From SIG565 sp045647785 (GTDB lineage Bacteria > Bacillota > Clostridia > Oscillospirales > Acutalibacteraceae): DNA of 19,787 bases. Under the pieces are notes generated by a model, which saw nothing but the letters and a program-made list of their open reading frames with translations, did not search any database and was not told the origin of the DNA. Each line of letters opens with the position of its first letter. Position 1 is the stretch's first letter. The stretch lies in assembly GCA_045647785.1 (NCBI GenBank), contig JAZRMU010000029.1:1-19787 (forward strand), written 5' to 3'. Position numbers and translations under genes: made by a program. Of this stretch, positions 1-8,647 are shown piece by piece.

Positions 1-198
1 GTGAGACAGGTCTCACAGTGATATTTTCTTTTGAAAATCCTCGCCTACGGCGAGATATTTTTAAAAGGAAAGTGATATTGAAACCTTACGGTTTCAGTGA
101 TATTATATTCGCCCATTTAACTGTCCGAAGGACAATATCACTATGCGTAGCATAATATCACTGCGAAGCAATATCACTCGCCAAAGGCGAATATAACT
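1..198. repeat. Mini-hairpin array A
   Basis: This stretch has no credible gene. It is a chain of short perfect hairpins: arms 1-7/10-16, 23-28/33-38, 41-45/49-53, 80-85/90-95, 122-126/130-134, 142-146/150-154, 162-164/168-170 and 178-182/186-190, most with 3-4 nt loops (often GAA, GTA, AAA or TTAC). The separators are AGTGATAT in the left half (17-24, 71-78, 96-103) and ATATCACT in the right half (135-142, 155-162, 171-178). The separators are mutually complementary, so the array could also fold as one multi-branched structure with the hairpins as side arms. It lies downstream of the minus-strand lipoprotein gene. A related array is at 13685-13925. It may be truncated by the window edge. Confidence 0.75.
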
Positions 199-226
199 GA
201 GGCACCTTCCTTGCGGAGGGTGCCTC
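199..226 (-). other. GC-rich stem-loop downstream of the lipoprotein gene
   Basis: Arms 199-210 and 215-226 form a 12-bp stem with one G-U pair and a 4-nt loop. It lies 20 nt beyond the lipoprotein stop codon and could end that transcript. However, no U-run follows on the minus strand, so it may simply be the last and largest hairpin of array A. Confidence 0.45.
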
Positions 227-246
227 ACCGTGGGGTGTTTGCTTTT

Positions 247-1317
247 TTAATAACCTGTGGGGTATTTAATTTTTTCTACCTTAAAGCGCTTAGTAGCCCT
301 TTCGTTTTCCTCAACCTGAAGACCGTCTATAAATGCCTTCATATCGTTTTCATACTCCTCGTCCTTTAAAGAGTGCATAGCGATTTTCTTAAGGTCCTCA
401 AAGTTGGGGTTCTTTTCATCCAACACATCATTTTTATAAATGAGCAACGCTGTGGTAACCGGCTTATCGCCCTCGGTGGTCTTTTTAATAACCTTTATTT
501 CGCCGTTTGCGAGAGCCTTGATATCCTCATAATATTCGCTGCTATACTCGGTCTTATCCGAACCTATTATCGATGCCAAATTAAACGAGAAGGTGTTTTT
601 ATCCTCCTTATCGGTTTCCACATAGGTCTGACCGTAGAACTCGGCATAAAGCTTCTCGAACTTTTCACCGTTTTTAATGCGGTCGATAAAGCCTTCAAGC
701 TTTGTTACCTTTTCGTTAAACTCGGTTTCGGTGAGGTTTGAATTATTAACCGAAAGAATGTTGGAAAGTGTAAACTTATCGGTAAGCTCTGCAGCGATAT
801 CAGCAGCGGGGATTTCCTTGCTGCCGCCCTTGCCATAGAGATAATCGAAATAGCCGAGCTTATAAACATTCATAGTGTTATACCAGCGGAAGGTACCTCT
901 GCCAACGCCGTTATCCGACATGATTGTCGAATAGTAGTTTGCCCAGTCTGCATCGGCTGCGTCAGTAGAATCGCTGACATAATCATCGCACTGGATAAGC
1001 ATCTCATCACACTTAATTTTATAGGCACTGAAATCCTTAATTGTGGCTATTGCGCGATTTTTAACCCATGTAGCATAGGGTACACCGTCGATAGTCTGCT
1101 CAAGATAGTTCGAATAAGCGGTTTCGCCCAGCTTATCATAAACATACTGCTGACCCTCTAAATCGGCAAAAACAAGTGCGCAGGAATAAAATGCAGATGT
1201 ATACTCCTGACCGCCGACAATAAGCGCCTTTTCATTAGCCTTATGGCAGGCAGTAAGCCCCATGAGCATACCTAAAACCAAAAGAATTGCAAGGGTTGAT
1301 TTTAAAATACGTTTCAT
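247..1317 (-). CDS. Putative lipoprotein with degenerate SurA/PrsA-like (parvulin) region
   Basis: This encodes 356 residues starting at MKRILKSTLAIL. That ATG is chosen over one 27 nt upstream because a GGAGGA ribosome binding site lies just before it and the lipoprotein signal peptide then starts correctly: a basic n-region, a hydrophobic core to about residue 22, and lipobox LTAC with Cys24 as the lipidated residue. The mature protein should be anchored outside the cytoplasmic membrane. Residues ~180-275 show a weak rotamase-like pattern (LSNILSV, then an IKNGEKFEKLYAEF stretch, then ANGEIKVI), as in PrsA/SurA foldases, but the usual catalytic residues are not evident. It is rich in Asp, Glu and Lys. 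A foldase-like gene often follows mfd in Clostridia. Existence of the gene and lipoprotein status are secure; the foldase role is inferred. Confidence 0.85.
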   Translation of the reverse strand: MKRILKSTLAILLVLGMLMGLTACHKANEKALIVGGQEYTSAFYSCALVFADLEGQQYVYDKLGETAYSNYLEQTIDGVPYATWVKNRAIATIKDFSAYKIKCDEMLIQCDDYVSDSTDAADADWANYYSTIMSDNGVGRGTFRWYNTMNVYKLGYFDYLYGKGGSKEIPAADIAAELTDKFTLSNILSVNNSNLTETEFNEKVTKLEGFIDRIKNGEKFEKLYAEFYGQTYVETDKEDKNTFSFNLASIIGSDKTEYSSEYYEDIKALANGEIKVIKKTTEGDKPVTTALLIYKNDVLDEKNPNFEDLKKIAMHSLKDEEYENDMKAFIDGLQVEENERATKRFKVEKIKYPTGY

Positions 1318-1348
1318 AAAAAATCCTCCGAAAATTAAATACAATACA

Positions 1349-1377
1349 AGTATACATTAAATACCGTAAAAAGTCTA
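1349..1377 (-). promoter_or_regulatory. Sigma-A-type promoter for the lipoprotein gene
   Basis: Reading the minus strand, TAGACT (1372-1377), a 17-nt spacer and TATACT (1349-1354) lie in the 75-nt gap between mfd and the lipoprotein gene. The predicted transcript start is about 25 nt before the ATG. The gene can therefore be expressed separately from the operon ahead of it. Confidence 0.6.
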
Positions 1378-1392
1378 TATTTTTTTGAAAAT

Positions 1393-4300
1393 TTACAGGC
1401 AGGCTGCTATTTCGCCGATAATTTTCTCGCGCGAAGTGCCGGGCGGCATTTTAATTTCATAGTAGGGTTGTTCATCGGCACGCAGCGCAATGCGCTTGCC
1501 AAAGGCGGGCATCAGGTGGGCAATCTGCTCCTCCTTCACCTCTTTAACCCTTAAAATCAAGCTGTTGCCCTGCTCGGCAATTTCATAAATACCAAGTGCT
1601 GCAGCGCGGCGGCGCAAAAGGGCTATATCTATAAGACCCAGCACTGCCCGCGGAGGCTCGCCGAAGCGGTCGATAAGCTCATCGAGCACATCGCTTTTTT
1701 GTGCCTCGTTCTCAATAGCGGCTATACGCTTATAAATGCCCAGCCTTGCAGGCAGACTTTCAATATAGCGCTCGGGAATGTGGGCGGATATATTAAGGTC
1801 AACCGTGCATTCCGCCTTTTCCTCCGGTTTAATTCCGTTTTCCTCGCAAACCGCTTCATTAAGCAGCTTTATATACATATCGTAGCCAACCGCCTCGAGG
1901 TGTCCGTGCTGCTCTCCGCCCAAAATATTGCCCGCACCGCGAAGCTCCAAATCGCGCAGCGCAATTTTAAAGCCGGCGCCAAATTCGGTGAATTCGCGTA
2001 TAGCCTCAAGTCGCTTTTCGGCAATTTCGGTCAGCTCGCGATTGGGTCTGAAGCAAAAATACGCAAAGGCGCGGCGCGCAGAGCGACCCACCCTGCCGCG
2101 CAGCTGATGCAGTTGAGAAAGACCGAGCATATCGGCCTGCTCGATAATAAGGGTGTTAGCATTCGGAACATCAACACCCGTTTCGATGATAGTTGTGCAA
2201 ACCAGAATATCAATCTCGTGGTCGAGCAGCCTCTGCCATATACGAGAAAGCTCATCCTCGCCCATTTTTCCGTGTGCCACCGCCACGCGAGCTTCGGGCA
2301 ACGCTTCAGCGAGAAGCAGCGCCTTGCGCTCGATATCCTCGGTGCGGTTATACAGATAGTACGCCTGTCCCGAGCGGCGCAGCTCGCGGCGCAGCGCATC
2401 GATAATAACGGCATTGTTATATTCGGTTACATAGGTCTGAACCGGCAGTCGCTCGCCCGGTGCCTCCTCTATGGTTGACATATCGCGAAGCCCCGACATA
2501 GCCATATTAAGGGTTCGCGGAATTGGTGTGGCGGAAAGGGTCAGCACATCAACAGTCGGATAGCGTGTTTTCAGCTTTTCCTTTTGTGCCACGCCGAAGC
2601 GCTGCTCCTCATCGATAATCGCAAGACCTAAATCGCGAAACTCAACATCATCGGATATCAAGCGGTGCGTACCTATCACCAGGTCAATTTTACCGCTTTT
2701 AATTTCCTTTATAATCTTGTTCTGCTCCTTAACGCTCACAAAGCGCGACAGCATAGCAACGCGCAAGGGCATATCGCCCAGTCGGCGAAGCACGGTGTTA
2801 TAATGCTGAAAAGCGAGAATTGTTGTCGGCACCAGAATGGCGCACTGCTTACCCTCGCTCATGCATTTGAAGGCGGCACGCAGCGCCACCTCGGTTTTAC
2901 CGAAGCCCACATCGCCGCACAGCAGCCTATCCATAGGCACGGTGCGCTCCATATCGGCTTTAATCTCCCTTACCGAGCGAATCTGGTCCTCGGTTTCGGG
3001 ATATGGGAAACGCGCCTCGAAATCACGCTGCAAATCGGTGTCGGGGCTGAAGGCATAGCCCTTGACCGACATTCTTTTTGCATAGAGCGCGGTCAGCTCC
3101 TTCGCCATTTCGCGAACAGCACGCTTCACCCTCGCCCTGGTTTTCTGCCACTCCTGCGAGCCCAGCTTATTAAGCCTCACCGAGCCACTCTCCGCAGAGC
3201 CAATATATTTTGAAATTAAATCAAGCTGCGTTACAGGCACATAAAGCACATCGGTTTTAGCATAGTTTATCTTTATATAGTCCTTAATAACGCCCTTGTT
3301 ATTGATTTTATTAATACCCGCAAAAACACCTATTCCGTGGATAGAATGCACAACATAATCGCCTGTTTTCAGCTCATCGAGCGAGCCTACCGCGTTCTCG
3401 TTTTTCTTAATTTTTCTAGGCTTATCCTCGGAATGTAGATGTGCCACGGTGAAGCAGCAAACGCTGTCGCCCGCCACTGTAAAGCCACTCGAGAGTCCGC
3501 CGCACATAACGGTTATACCCTCGGGCAGAGTCTCAAGACTGCCTTTTAAATCAAGCGTGGTTTTAATACCCGCCTGCTCTGTTTGCGCAGCCACCAGCTT
3601 CGCCGCCTTTTCGCCGCCCGCAAGCAGCACGCAGCGCCCGCCGCGCGCAAGAAACGGCTCAACATCCTCCAGCAGCACCGAAATTTCCCCGCGCCAAGGC
3701 GGCAAGCGCCTATAGTCGGCAGAAATTATCATATCAAGCCCCGAGGGATACTGCGAATGGGTAAAATTCTCCAGAAAAACGGCATTTTCAATGCGTTTCT
3801 TATACTCGGTATAATCGAGGGTGAAGCTACTGTCGGGCAGCAAAAAACCGCCCTCGGTATAAAGCCGCACATCCTCATAAAGGCGCTTATAAAAGCCCTC
3901 GAGCGCCGTTTCAATTCCGCTTTGCTCTAAAACCATCACCGTCGCACCGTCCATATAATCAAATATGGTGGCGGGCTTGTAAATTAGCGGTAAATAGCGG
4001 TCAAGACAAAAGCTGATTCCCGCCGACAGCGCATCAATATCACGGCTTATTCTTGCAATATCTATGCCCTTTCTACGAGAAAGCTGCATATCCATAAGCC
4101 TTTCGGTCAGCTCCTCCGCCCTCGCTACAACCTCACCCGCCTGTGTTATGGCGATGCTGTCTAGAGCACCTGTGCGGCGTTGGTCGAAAATATCAAATTC
4201 GCTTATACTGTCGATTTCATCGCCCCAGAATTCAATTCTGACCGGTGCCGACATATTAACCGCGAAGATATCGAGAATGCCACCCCTGCGGGAAAATTGA

Positions 4301-4806
4301 CCCTTACCCTCAACCTCTGCTACACTTCGGTACCCCGCGAGCAGCAAACGCTCAATAATGCCCTCGGGTGAATGCTCCTCGGCGGTAGCCAGCCGCAGCA
4401 TATTCCCCTTTAAAAACTCGGGTGGTACGGTGTATTGCACCGCCGCCTCGGCAGAGGCTATAACAACGCCGATTTGCCCGCCCAAAAGCTTGGACAGGGT
4501 ATCTATTCTTTTATATTCATATTCCTTTGAGGCTGCACCCACCTCGGCAAAGCAAAAATCCCTTGCAGGGAAAAGCGCCGCCTCAACGCCGAGGGCTTTG
4601 ATATCGCCCTGCAGCCTTGCAGCCGCCGCCTCATCTGGGGTTATCAGCAAAACCCTCTTGCCTGCCTTTTTGTGCACCGCAACGGCGAGCAGCGCCTTGT
4701 GAATATCGGCAGCGCCCGAAACACAAGCGCTTTTACCGCCGACCACAGCAGACAGCAGCTGCTCTGTCGCCTTATCGCGGGAGAAAACATATTCTAAAAA
4801 TTTCAT
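1393..4806 (-). CDS. mfd: Transcription-repair coupling factor Mfd
   Basis: This 1137-residue protein is full length for the family. Mfd is a cytoplasmic DNA translocase that removes RNA polymerase stalled at lesions and recruits the UvrABC excision machinery. Visible parts are a UvrB-like N-terminal region (to about residue 350, including RIEFWGDEIDSI), the RNA polymerase interaction domain around 475-545 (GDYVVHSIHGIGVFAG), Walker A GDVGFGKT at ~631-638, the DEEQ box at ~732-735, LSATPIPRTLNMAMSG near 760, QLRGRVGRS near 901, and a C-terminal regulatory domain. The ATG is 2 nt after the pth stop and has no clear Shine-Dalgarno of its own, suggesting translational coupling. Confidence 0.97.
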   Translation of the reverse strand: MKFLEYVFSRDKATEQLLSAVVGGKSACVSGAADIHKALLAVAVHKKAGKRVLLITPDEAAAARLQGDIKALGVEAALFPARDFCFAEVGAASKEYEYKRIDTLSKLLGGQIGVVIASAEAAVQYTVPPEFLKGNMLRLATAEEHSPEGIIERLLLAGYRSVAEVEGKGQFSRRGGILDIFAVNMSAPVRIEFWGDEIDSISEFDIFDQRRTGALDSIAITQAGEVVARAEELTERLMDMQLSRRKGIDIARISRDIDALSAGISFCLDRYLPLIYKPATIFDYMDGATVMVLEQSGIETALEGFYKRLYEDVRLYTEGGFLLPDSSFTLDYTEYKKRIENAVFLENFTHSQYPSGLDMIISADYRRLPPWRGEISVLLEDVEPFLARGGRCVLLAGGEKAAKLVAAQTEQAGIKTTLDLKGSLETLPEGITVMCGGLSSGFTVAGDSVCCFTVAHLHSEDKPRKIKKNENAVGSLDELKTGDYVVHSIHGIGVFAGINKINNKGVIKDYIKINYAKTDVLYVPVTQLDLISKYIGSAESGSVRLNKLGSQEWQKTRARVKRAVREMAKELTALYAKRMSVKGYAFSPDTDLQRDFEARFPYPETEDQIRSVREIKADMERTVPMDRLLCGDVGFGKTEVALRAAFKCMSEGKQCAILVPTTILAFQHYNTVLRRLGDMPLRVAMLSRFVSVKEQNKIIKEIKSGKIDLVIGTHRLISDDVEFRDLGLAIIDEEQRFGVAQKEKLKTRYPTVDVLTLSATPIPRTLNMAMSGLRDMSTIEEAPGERLPVQTYVTEYNNAVIIDALRRELRRSGQAYYLYNRTEDIERKALLLAEALPEARVAVAHGKMGEDELSRIWQRLLDHEIDILVCTTIIETGVDVPNANTLIIEQADMLGLSQLHQLRGRVGRSARRAFAYFCFRPNRELTEIAEKRLEAIREFTEFGAGFKIALRDLELRGAGNILGGEQHGHLEAVGYDMYIKLLNEAVCEENGIKPEEKAECTVDLNISAHIPERYIESLPARLGIYKRIAAIENEAQKSDVLDELIDRFGEPPRAVLGLIDIALLRRRAAALGIYEIAEQGNSLILRVKEVKEEQIAHLMPAFGKRIALRADEQPYYEIKMPPGTSREKIIGEIAACL

Positions 4807-4808
4807 AG

Positions 4809-5402
4809 CTAACTGTTAAAGGTATTCATCGCCGCTGCAGCGCCGTTTTTAATAATGGCTGCTATAGCATCGGCAGCACGCTCAACCGCCGAGACGATAC
4901 TCTTTTCTTCCTCTGCGGAGAATTTGCCTAACACCCAGTCCTTTAAATCATAATCGGGATTCGGCTTCTCACCAACACCGATTTTCACGCGTGGAATATC
5001 GGTGCTATTTAAAAGCTGCGAAATATTTTTCATTCCGTTATGCCCGCCGTGGCTGCCCTTTTCGCGGATGCGAATTTTGCCGACAGGCAGAGAAATATCA
5101 TCAAAGATGATGCAGATGCATTCATTCGGTATCTTATAAAATTTTGCAAGCTCACTCACCGCCTGCCCCGACAGATTCATAAAGGTCTGCGGCTTGGCAA
5201 GCAGCACCCTTTTATTCCCGATTCTGCAGTCGGAAATCAGCGCCTTGCACTTTTGCTTCCAAGCAGTACCCATATTCTCGCTATGTAGTCGGTCTGCTGC
5301 GCGAAAGCCAACATTGTGGCGCGTTTTCTCATACTCGCGCCCCGGATTCCCAAGACCGACCACAAGAAAATCATACACCGATTTATTACTTTTAAATAAC
5401 AT
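4809..5402 (-). CDS. pth: Peptidyl-tRNA hydrolase
   Basis: This encodes 197 residues starting MLFKSNKSVYDFL. This ATG, rather than one 39 nt upstream, has a GGAG ribosome binding site about 6 nt away, and the upstream choice would run into the DUF1653 gene. Pth releases tRNA from peptidyl-tRNAs that drop off the ribosome. Signature features are VVGLGNPGREYEKTRHNVGF (Asn and catalytic His), FMNLSG, the DDISLPVG segment containing the catalytic Asp, and KGSHGGHNGMKNI. The gene ends 2 nt before mfd and starts 1 nt after the DUF1653 stop. Pth-mfd adjacency is common in Firmicutes. Confidence 0.97.
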   Translation of the reverse strand: MLFKSNKSVYDFLVVGLGNPGREYEKTRHNVGFRAADRLHSENMGTAWKQKCKALISDCRIGNKRVLLAKPQTFMNLSGQAVSELAKFYKIPNECICIIFDDISLPVGKIRIREKGSHGGHNGMKNISQLLNSTDIPRVKIGVGEKPNPDYDLKDWVLGKFSAEEEKSIVSAVERAADAIAAIIKNGAAAAMNTFNS

Positions 5403-5403
5403 A

Positions 5404-5616
5404 CTATTCTCCAATATAGGTGAAGCGTAAAACGCTTTCACCCTCTACCGTTACCATTTCATTCCACATAGAGGCGGGGCGCACCCACAGCTCTTTTTCG
5501 CCGTAGAGTGCGCGGTATACCACCATACTTTCAAGCGTTTCGCTATGGTTGGCAACCCCCACAACCTCATAAAGATTTCCTTTATAGTGTCGGTATTTTC
5601 CAAGCTTTATTTCCAT
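5404..5616 (-). CDS. DUF1653 domain protein
   Basis: This 70-residue protein is recognisable as DUF1653 from KYRHYKGNLYEVVGVANHSE and the following VVYRALYG and LWVRPASMW segments. An AAAGGTG ribosome binding site precedes the ATG. The family is a small soluble beta-rich domain of unknown biochemical function. Here it sits in the operon between the M18 aminopeptidase (9 nt gap) and pth (1 nt gap). The context gives no specific function. Confidence 0.92.
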   Translation of the reverse strand: MEIKLGKYRHYKGNLYEVVGVANHSETLESMVVYRALYGEKELWVRPASMWNEMVTVEGESVLRFTYIGE

Positions 5617-5625
5617 AAAACACCT

Positions 5626-7023
5626 TTATTTTGCAAACTCGCTCATTGCGCGATATGCCATATAAACATCGAGCTTGGCTGTTGTTTCAAAGGGTGCATG
5701 CATTGAAAGCACGGGCACACCAAGGTCAACAACATCAACGCCAAGGTTTGCAATATACATAGCAACAGTACCGCCGCCGCCTGCATCAACCTTGCCAAGC
5801 TCGCCTGTCTGCCAGATAATACCCGCATTATCAAGCATTCCTCTGACAAAGCCTACATATTCAGCCGATGCATCCGAGGTGCCGCTTTTGCCTCTGGCGC
5901 CTGTATACTTGGTGATAACTACGCCATAATTTAAAAACGCGGCATTTCTGCGCTCCATAACATCCTGGAAGGTGGGGTCGGTGCCCGCATTAACATCAGC
6001 GGAAAGACACTTTGAATTTCGAAGCACAACGGTATAATCAGCGCCCTCGCTCCTTGCTATATCGCGCACAACATATTTTAAGAATGCAGAATTAAGACCC
6101 GTGTTACCGTCAGAGCCTATTTCCTCCTTATCGGCAAGCACGGTAACGAGGGTGTGCTCGGGAGCTTCGGCATTAACTGCCGCCATAAGCGCGGGGTATG
6201 CGCAAACGCGGTCGTCCTGACCGTAGGCACCGATTAAAGAACGGTCGAAGCCAAGGTCGCGCGCCTTGTGGGCGGGCACACACTCAAGCTCTGCGGAGAG
6301 AAAATCACTCTCGGTGATTCCGTATTTTTCGTTTAAAATTTTAAGAATGTTAAGCTTCACAAGCTCGCTGCCCTTATCATCGCGGAAGGGGTGTGAGCCA
6401 ACAAGAATATTCAGCTCCTCGCCCTTTATTGCCTCGGCTAGGGTGCGCTTGGCCTGCTCAATAGCTAAATGCGGCAGCAAATCGTTCACAACGAAGCATG
6501 GGTCGCCCTCGTCCTCACCGATATTTACCTCCACAACACTGCCGTCGCGCTTTACAAAAACACCGTGAAGCGCAAGCGGCACAGCTGTCCACTGATATTT
6601 GCGAATTCCGCCGTAGTAATGAGTTTTAAAGAGTGCTAATTCCAGCTCCTCATAAAGCGGGTTGGGCTTTAAATCAAGGCGGGGAGAATCAATGTGCGCC
6701 GCCGTTATACGAACGCCCTGCTGTGCGGGAGCCTTGCCAACATTAACAAGCGCCAGGCACTTGCCGCGATTGTTTACATAGTAGCGCTCTCCTGCCTCGT
6801 ATTTTTTATCCTGTAGATAGGGCTTGAAGCCTGCCTTTTCTGCAATTTCGATAGCAGCAGCCACAGCCTCACGCTCGGTTTTGGCAGCATCTAAAAACGC
6901 CTTATAGCCCTCGCAAAATTTATCAGCATTTAATAGCTCGGCATCGCTTAAAATCAGTCTGCCGTTTTTAGGATTTCTTAAAAGCTGCTCCTTTAGCTGC
7001 TCGCTCGTTAAAATTTCACTCAT
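5626..7023 (-). CDS. M18 family aminopeptidase
   Basis: This encodes 465 residues starting MSEILTSEQ. The start at 7023 follows a strong GGGAGGAAA site; an ATG 24 nt further upstream would place that site inside the gene. M18 enzymes are cytoplasmic two-zinc aminopeptidases (DNPEP/ApeA type) that trim N-terminal residues, often acidic ones, from peptides. The metal and catalytic motifs are all visible: AAHIDSPRLDLKPNP (His ~110), QDDRVCAYPAL (Asp ~270), DKEEIGSDGNTG (Glu ~300-301), GTDPTFQDVMERRN, and C-terminal SMHAPFE with the last His. The start overlaps the coaE 3' end by 8 nt, so the two are probably co-translated. Confidence 0.95.
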   Translation of the reverse strand: MSEILTSEQLKEQLLRNPKNGRLILSDAELLNADKFCEGYKAFLDAAKTEREAVAAAIEIAEKAGFKPYLQDKKYEAGERYYVNNRGKCLALVNVGKAPAQQGVRITAAHIDSPRLDLKPNPLYEELELALFKTHYYGGIRKYQWTAVPLALHGVFVKRDGSVVEVNIGEDEGDPCFVVNDLLPHLAIEQAKRTLAEAIKGEELNILVGSHPFRDDKGSELVKLNILKILNEKYGITESDFLSAELECVPAHKARDLGFDRSLIGAYGQDDRVCAYPALMAAVNAEAPEHTLVTVLADKEEIGSDGNTGLNSAFLKYVVRDIARSEGADYTVVLRNSKCLSADVNAGTDPTFQDVMERRNAAFLNYGVVITKYTGARGKSGTSDASAEYVGFVRGMLDNAGIIWQTGELGKVDAGGGGTVAMYIANLGVDVVDLGVPVLSMHAPFETTAKLDVYMAYRAMSEFAK

Positions 7024-7612
7024 TGCTGTTTCCTCCCGAAATATCATTTAACAGTTCGCGGAAGCCTTGCCTGAATTCAGCCAAATTTCCGCTATTATAA
7101 ATTATTTTATCTGCTTTTTCAGTGTAATATTCATCGCTTTTCTCGGCAGACAGTCGAAGCTCGGCTGCCGCCTCGCTTAAATTATCGCGCTCGATAATTC
7201 TTTTCCTTCTCTCCTCGCGCTCGCACAGCACCGCCACCACGCTGTTGCACATTTTATCTGCCCCGCTTTCATAAAGCGTTGGTGCATCAAGCAAAATTTT
7301 TGTATTTTCGCTTTTTTCTATTATCTCGTTTATTTCCCGAACTATGCGCGGCAGGGTTATACTGTTGAGCAGCTCGGTTTTCTCGCGGCTTTGAAAGGCT
7401 GCCGCTGCTAGTCGCGCGCGGGACAGTATACCGTTTTCCAGAATGCCGCTGCCAAACGCTGCAGCGAGTGCACCCACCGTTTCCTGCTGCTGTAGCACCG
7501 CGTGTGCCACCTTATCGCAGTCGATACATAAAAAGCCATATTCCTCCGCAACCGAATGCAGACTGCTCTTTCCCGCACCCGACTGCCCTGTGAGACCTAA
7601 AATATATTTCAT
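7016..7612 (-). CDS. coaE: Dephospho-CoA kinase
   Basis: This encodes 198 residues starting MKYILGLTGQSGAGKSS. CoaE phosphorylates the ribose 3'-hydroxyl of dephospho-CoA, the last step of coenzyme A synthesis. The P-loop GQSGAGKSS is at the N-terminus, followed by CIDCDKVAHAVLQQ (nucleotide and CoA site), LPRIVREI, the LLDAPTLYESGADK segment, and the lid region with RIIERDNLS. An ATG 9 nt upstream exists, but AAGGGA is about 10 nt from the start chosen here and only 1 nt from the alternative. The 3' end overlaps the M18 gene by 8 nt, and a 21-nt gap separates it from tsaC. Confidence 0.93.
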   Translation of the reverse strand: MKYILGLTGQSGAGKSSLHSVAEEYGFLCIDCDKVAHAVLQQQETVGALAAAFGSGILENGILSRARLAAAAFQSREKTELLNSITLPRIVREINEIIEKSENTKILLDAPTLYESGADKMCNSVVAVLCEREERRKRIIERDNLSEAAAELRLSAEKSDEYYTEKADKIIYNSGNLAEFRQGFRELLNDISGGNSNE

Positions 7613-7633
7613 AAAAATCATTCCCTTTTGGAA

Positions 7634-8647
7634 TCAGAGTTTTATAACATTAAAGCCCGCCGCACGAATAAGTCGGTTATAAACCGCAAGACCGACACCA
7701 TCCTTGCTCGGCGCGTGTATATAGGCGACCGAATACTCGCTTTTATCTAAATCGCGAAGCACCGAAAAGATACTCCGCGCCAGCTGCTCGCTGTCTGCCG
7801 ACCTGCCGTATACTATATTAGGTATTTTAACACCCATATCCTCCAAAAAGCTCACAGCAACAGCATTTTCCTTTTGGTTCACATACTCTGCAAATTTATC
7901 GCCATCAGCCTCAATCAGCACAACCTGTGTTTTGGGCGAATAGTGCTTATATTTCATACCGGGACTCGCAGCCCTTTCGCCCTCTGCAAGAGAGCAAAGC
8001 ACTGCGGGGTCAATCACCAAATCGGGCAGAATTTCTCTTAACTGCTCGGCAGTAACTGCGCCCGGGCGCAGCAGTCTTGGCGGATTTGTAACAAGTGTTA
8101 TAACCGTCGATTCAACGCCTACTCTGCATTCCTCGCCCGCTACCACGGCATCGATTTTACCCGATAAGTCGGCAATTACATGCTCCGCCCTTGTGGGACT
8201 GGGATAGCCTGAAATATTAGCCGAGGGTGCAGCAAGCGGCAGCCCTGACCGCTCAATTATATCCCTTGCCACTTGGCTTTCGGGCAGCCTTACGGCAACC
8301 GAATCGAGCCCCGCCGTAACATTTTCGCACACCCTGTCGCCCTTTGGGAGCACCATAGTTAGCGGACCCGGCCAAAACCTTTCGGCAAGTGTGTATGCAA
8401 CCTTTGGGATATCAGCCGCTACATCCTTTAGCATATCGGTATTTGATATATGAACTATAAGCGGGTTGTCCTGCGGTCTGCCTTTAGCCAAAAACACCTT
8501 TTCTATAGCTGTGTTGCTAAAGGCGCTTGCAGCAAGACCGTACACCGTTTCGGTGGGTATTGCAACAATACCGTCGCTATTTAAAATCTCGGCAACGGAG
8601 GATAAATAATCACTACCGCCTGACGCATCAAAAATTTTCGTTTTCAT
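7634..8647 (-). CDS. tsaC: L-threonylcarbamoyladenylate synthase (Sua5/TsaC type)
   Basis: This 337-residue protein is the long Sua5 form. It makes threonylcarbamoyl-AMP from threonine, bicarbonate and ATP for the t6A modification at position 37 of ANN-decoding tRNAs. The YrdC domain (to about residue 205) shows IPTETVYGLAASAF, KGRPQDNPLIVHIS, FWPGPLTMVLPKG and the SANISGYPSPT segment. The extra C-terminal Sua5 domain begins around SPGMKYKHYSPKTQVVLIE. The ATG follows the prfA stop with no gap (TAAATG) and lacks a strong ribosome binding site, implying translational coupling. Pairing with prfA is a conserved Firmicutes arrangement. Confidence 0.95.
   Translation of the reverse strand: MKTKIFDASGGSDYLSSVAEILNSDGIVAIPTETVYGLAASAFSNTAIEKVFLAKGRPQDNPLIVHISNTDMLKDVAADIPKVAYTLAERFWPGPLTMVLPKGDRVCENVTAGLDSVAVRLPESQVARDIIERSGLPLAAPSANISGYPSPTRAEHVIADLSGKIDAVVAGEECRVGVESTVITLVTNPPRLLRPGAVTAEQLREILPDLVIDPAVLCSLAEGERAASPGMKYKHYSPKTQVVLIEADGDKFAEYVNQKENAVAVSFLEDMGVKIPNIVYGRSADSEQLARSIFSVLRDLDKSEYSVAYIHAPSKDGVGLAVYNRLIRAAGFNVIKL

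Noticed and set aside
1..226. CRISPR array
   Set aside because: The conserved units are only 7-8 nt, change strand sense mid-array, and are separated by self-complementary pieces rather than unique spacers. There are no cas genes.
1699..2478. 259-codon plus-strand frame
   Set aside because: It lies antisense inside mfd, whose motifs are intact on the other strand. It is a by-product of codon bias.
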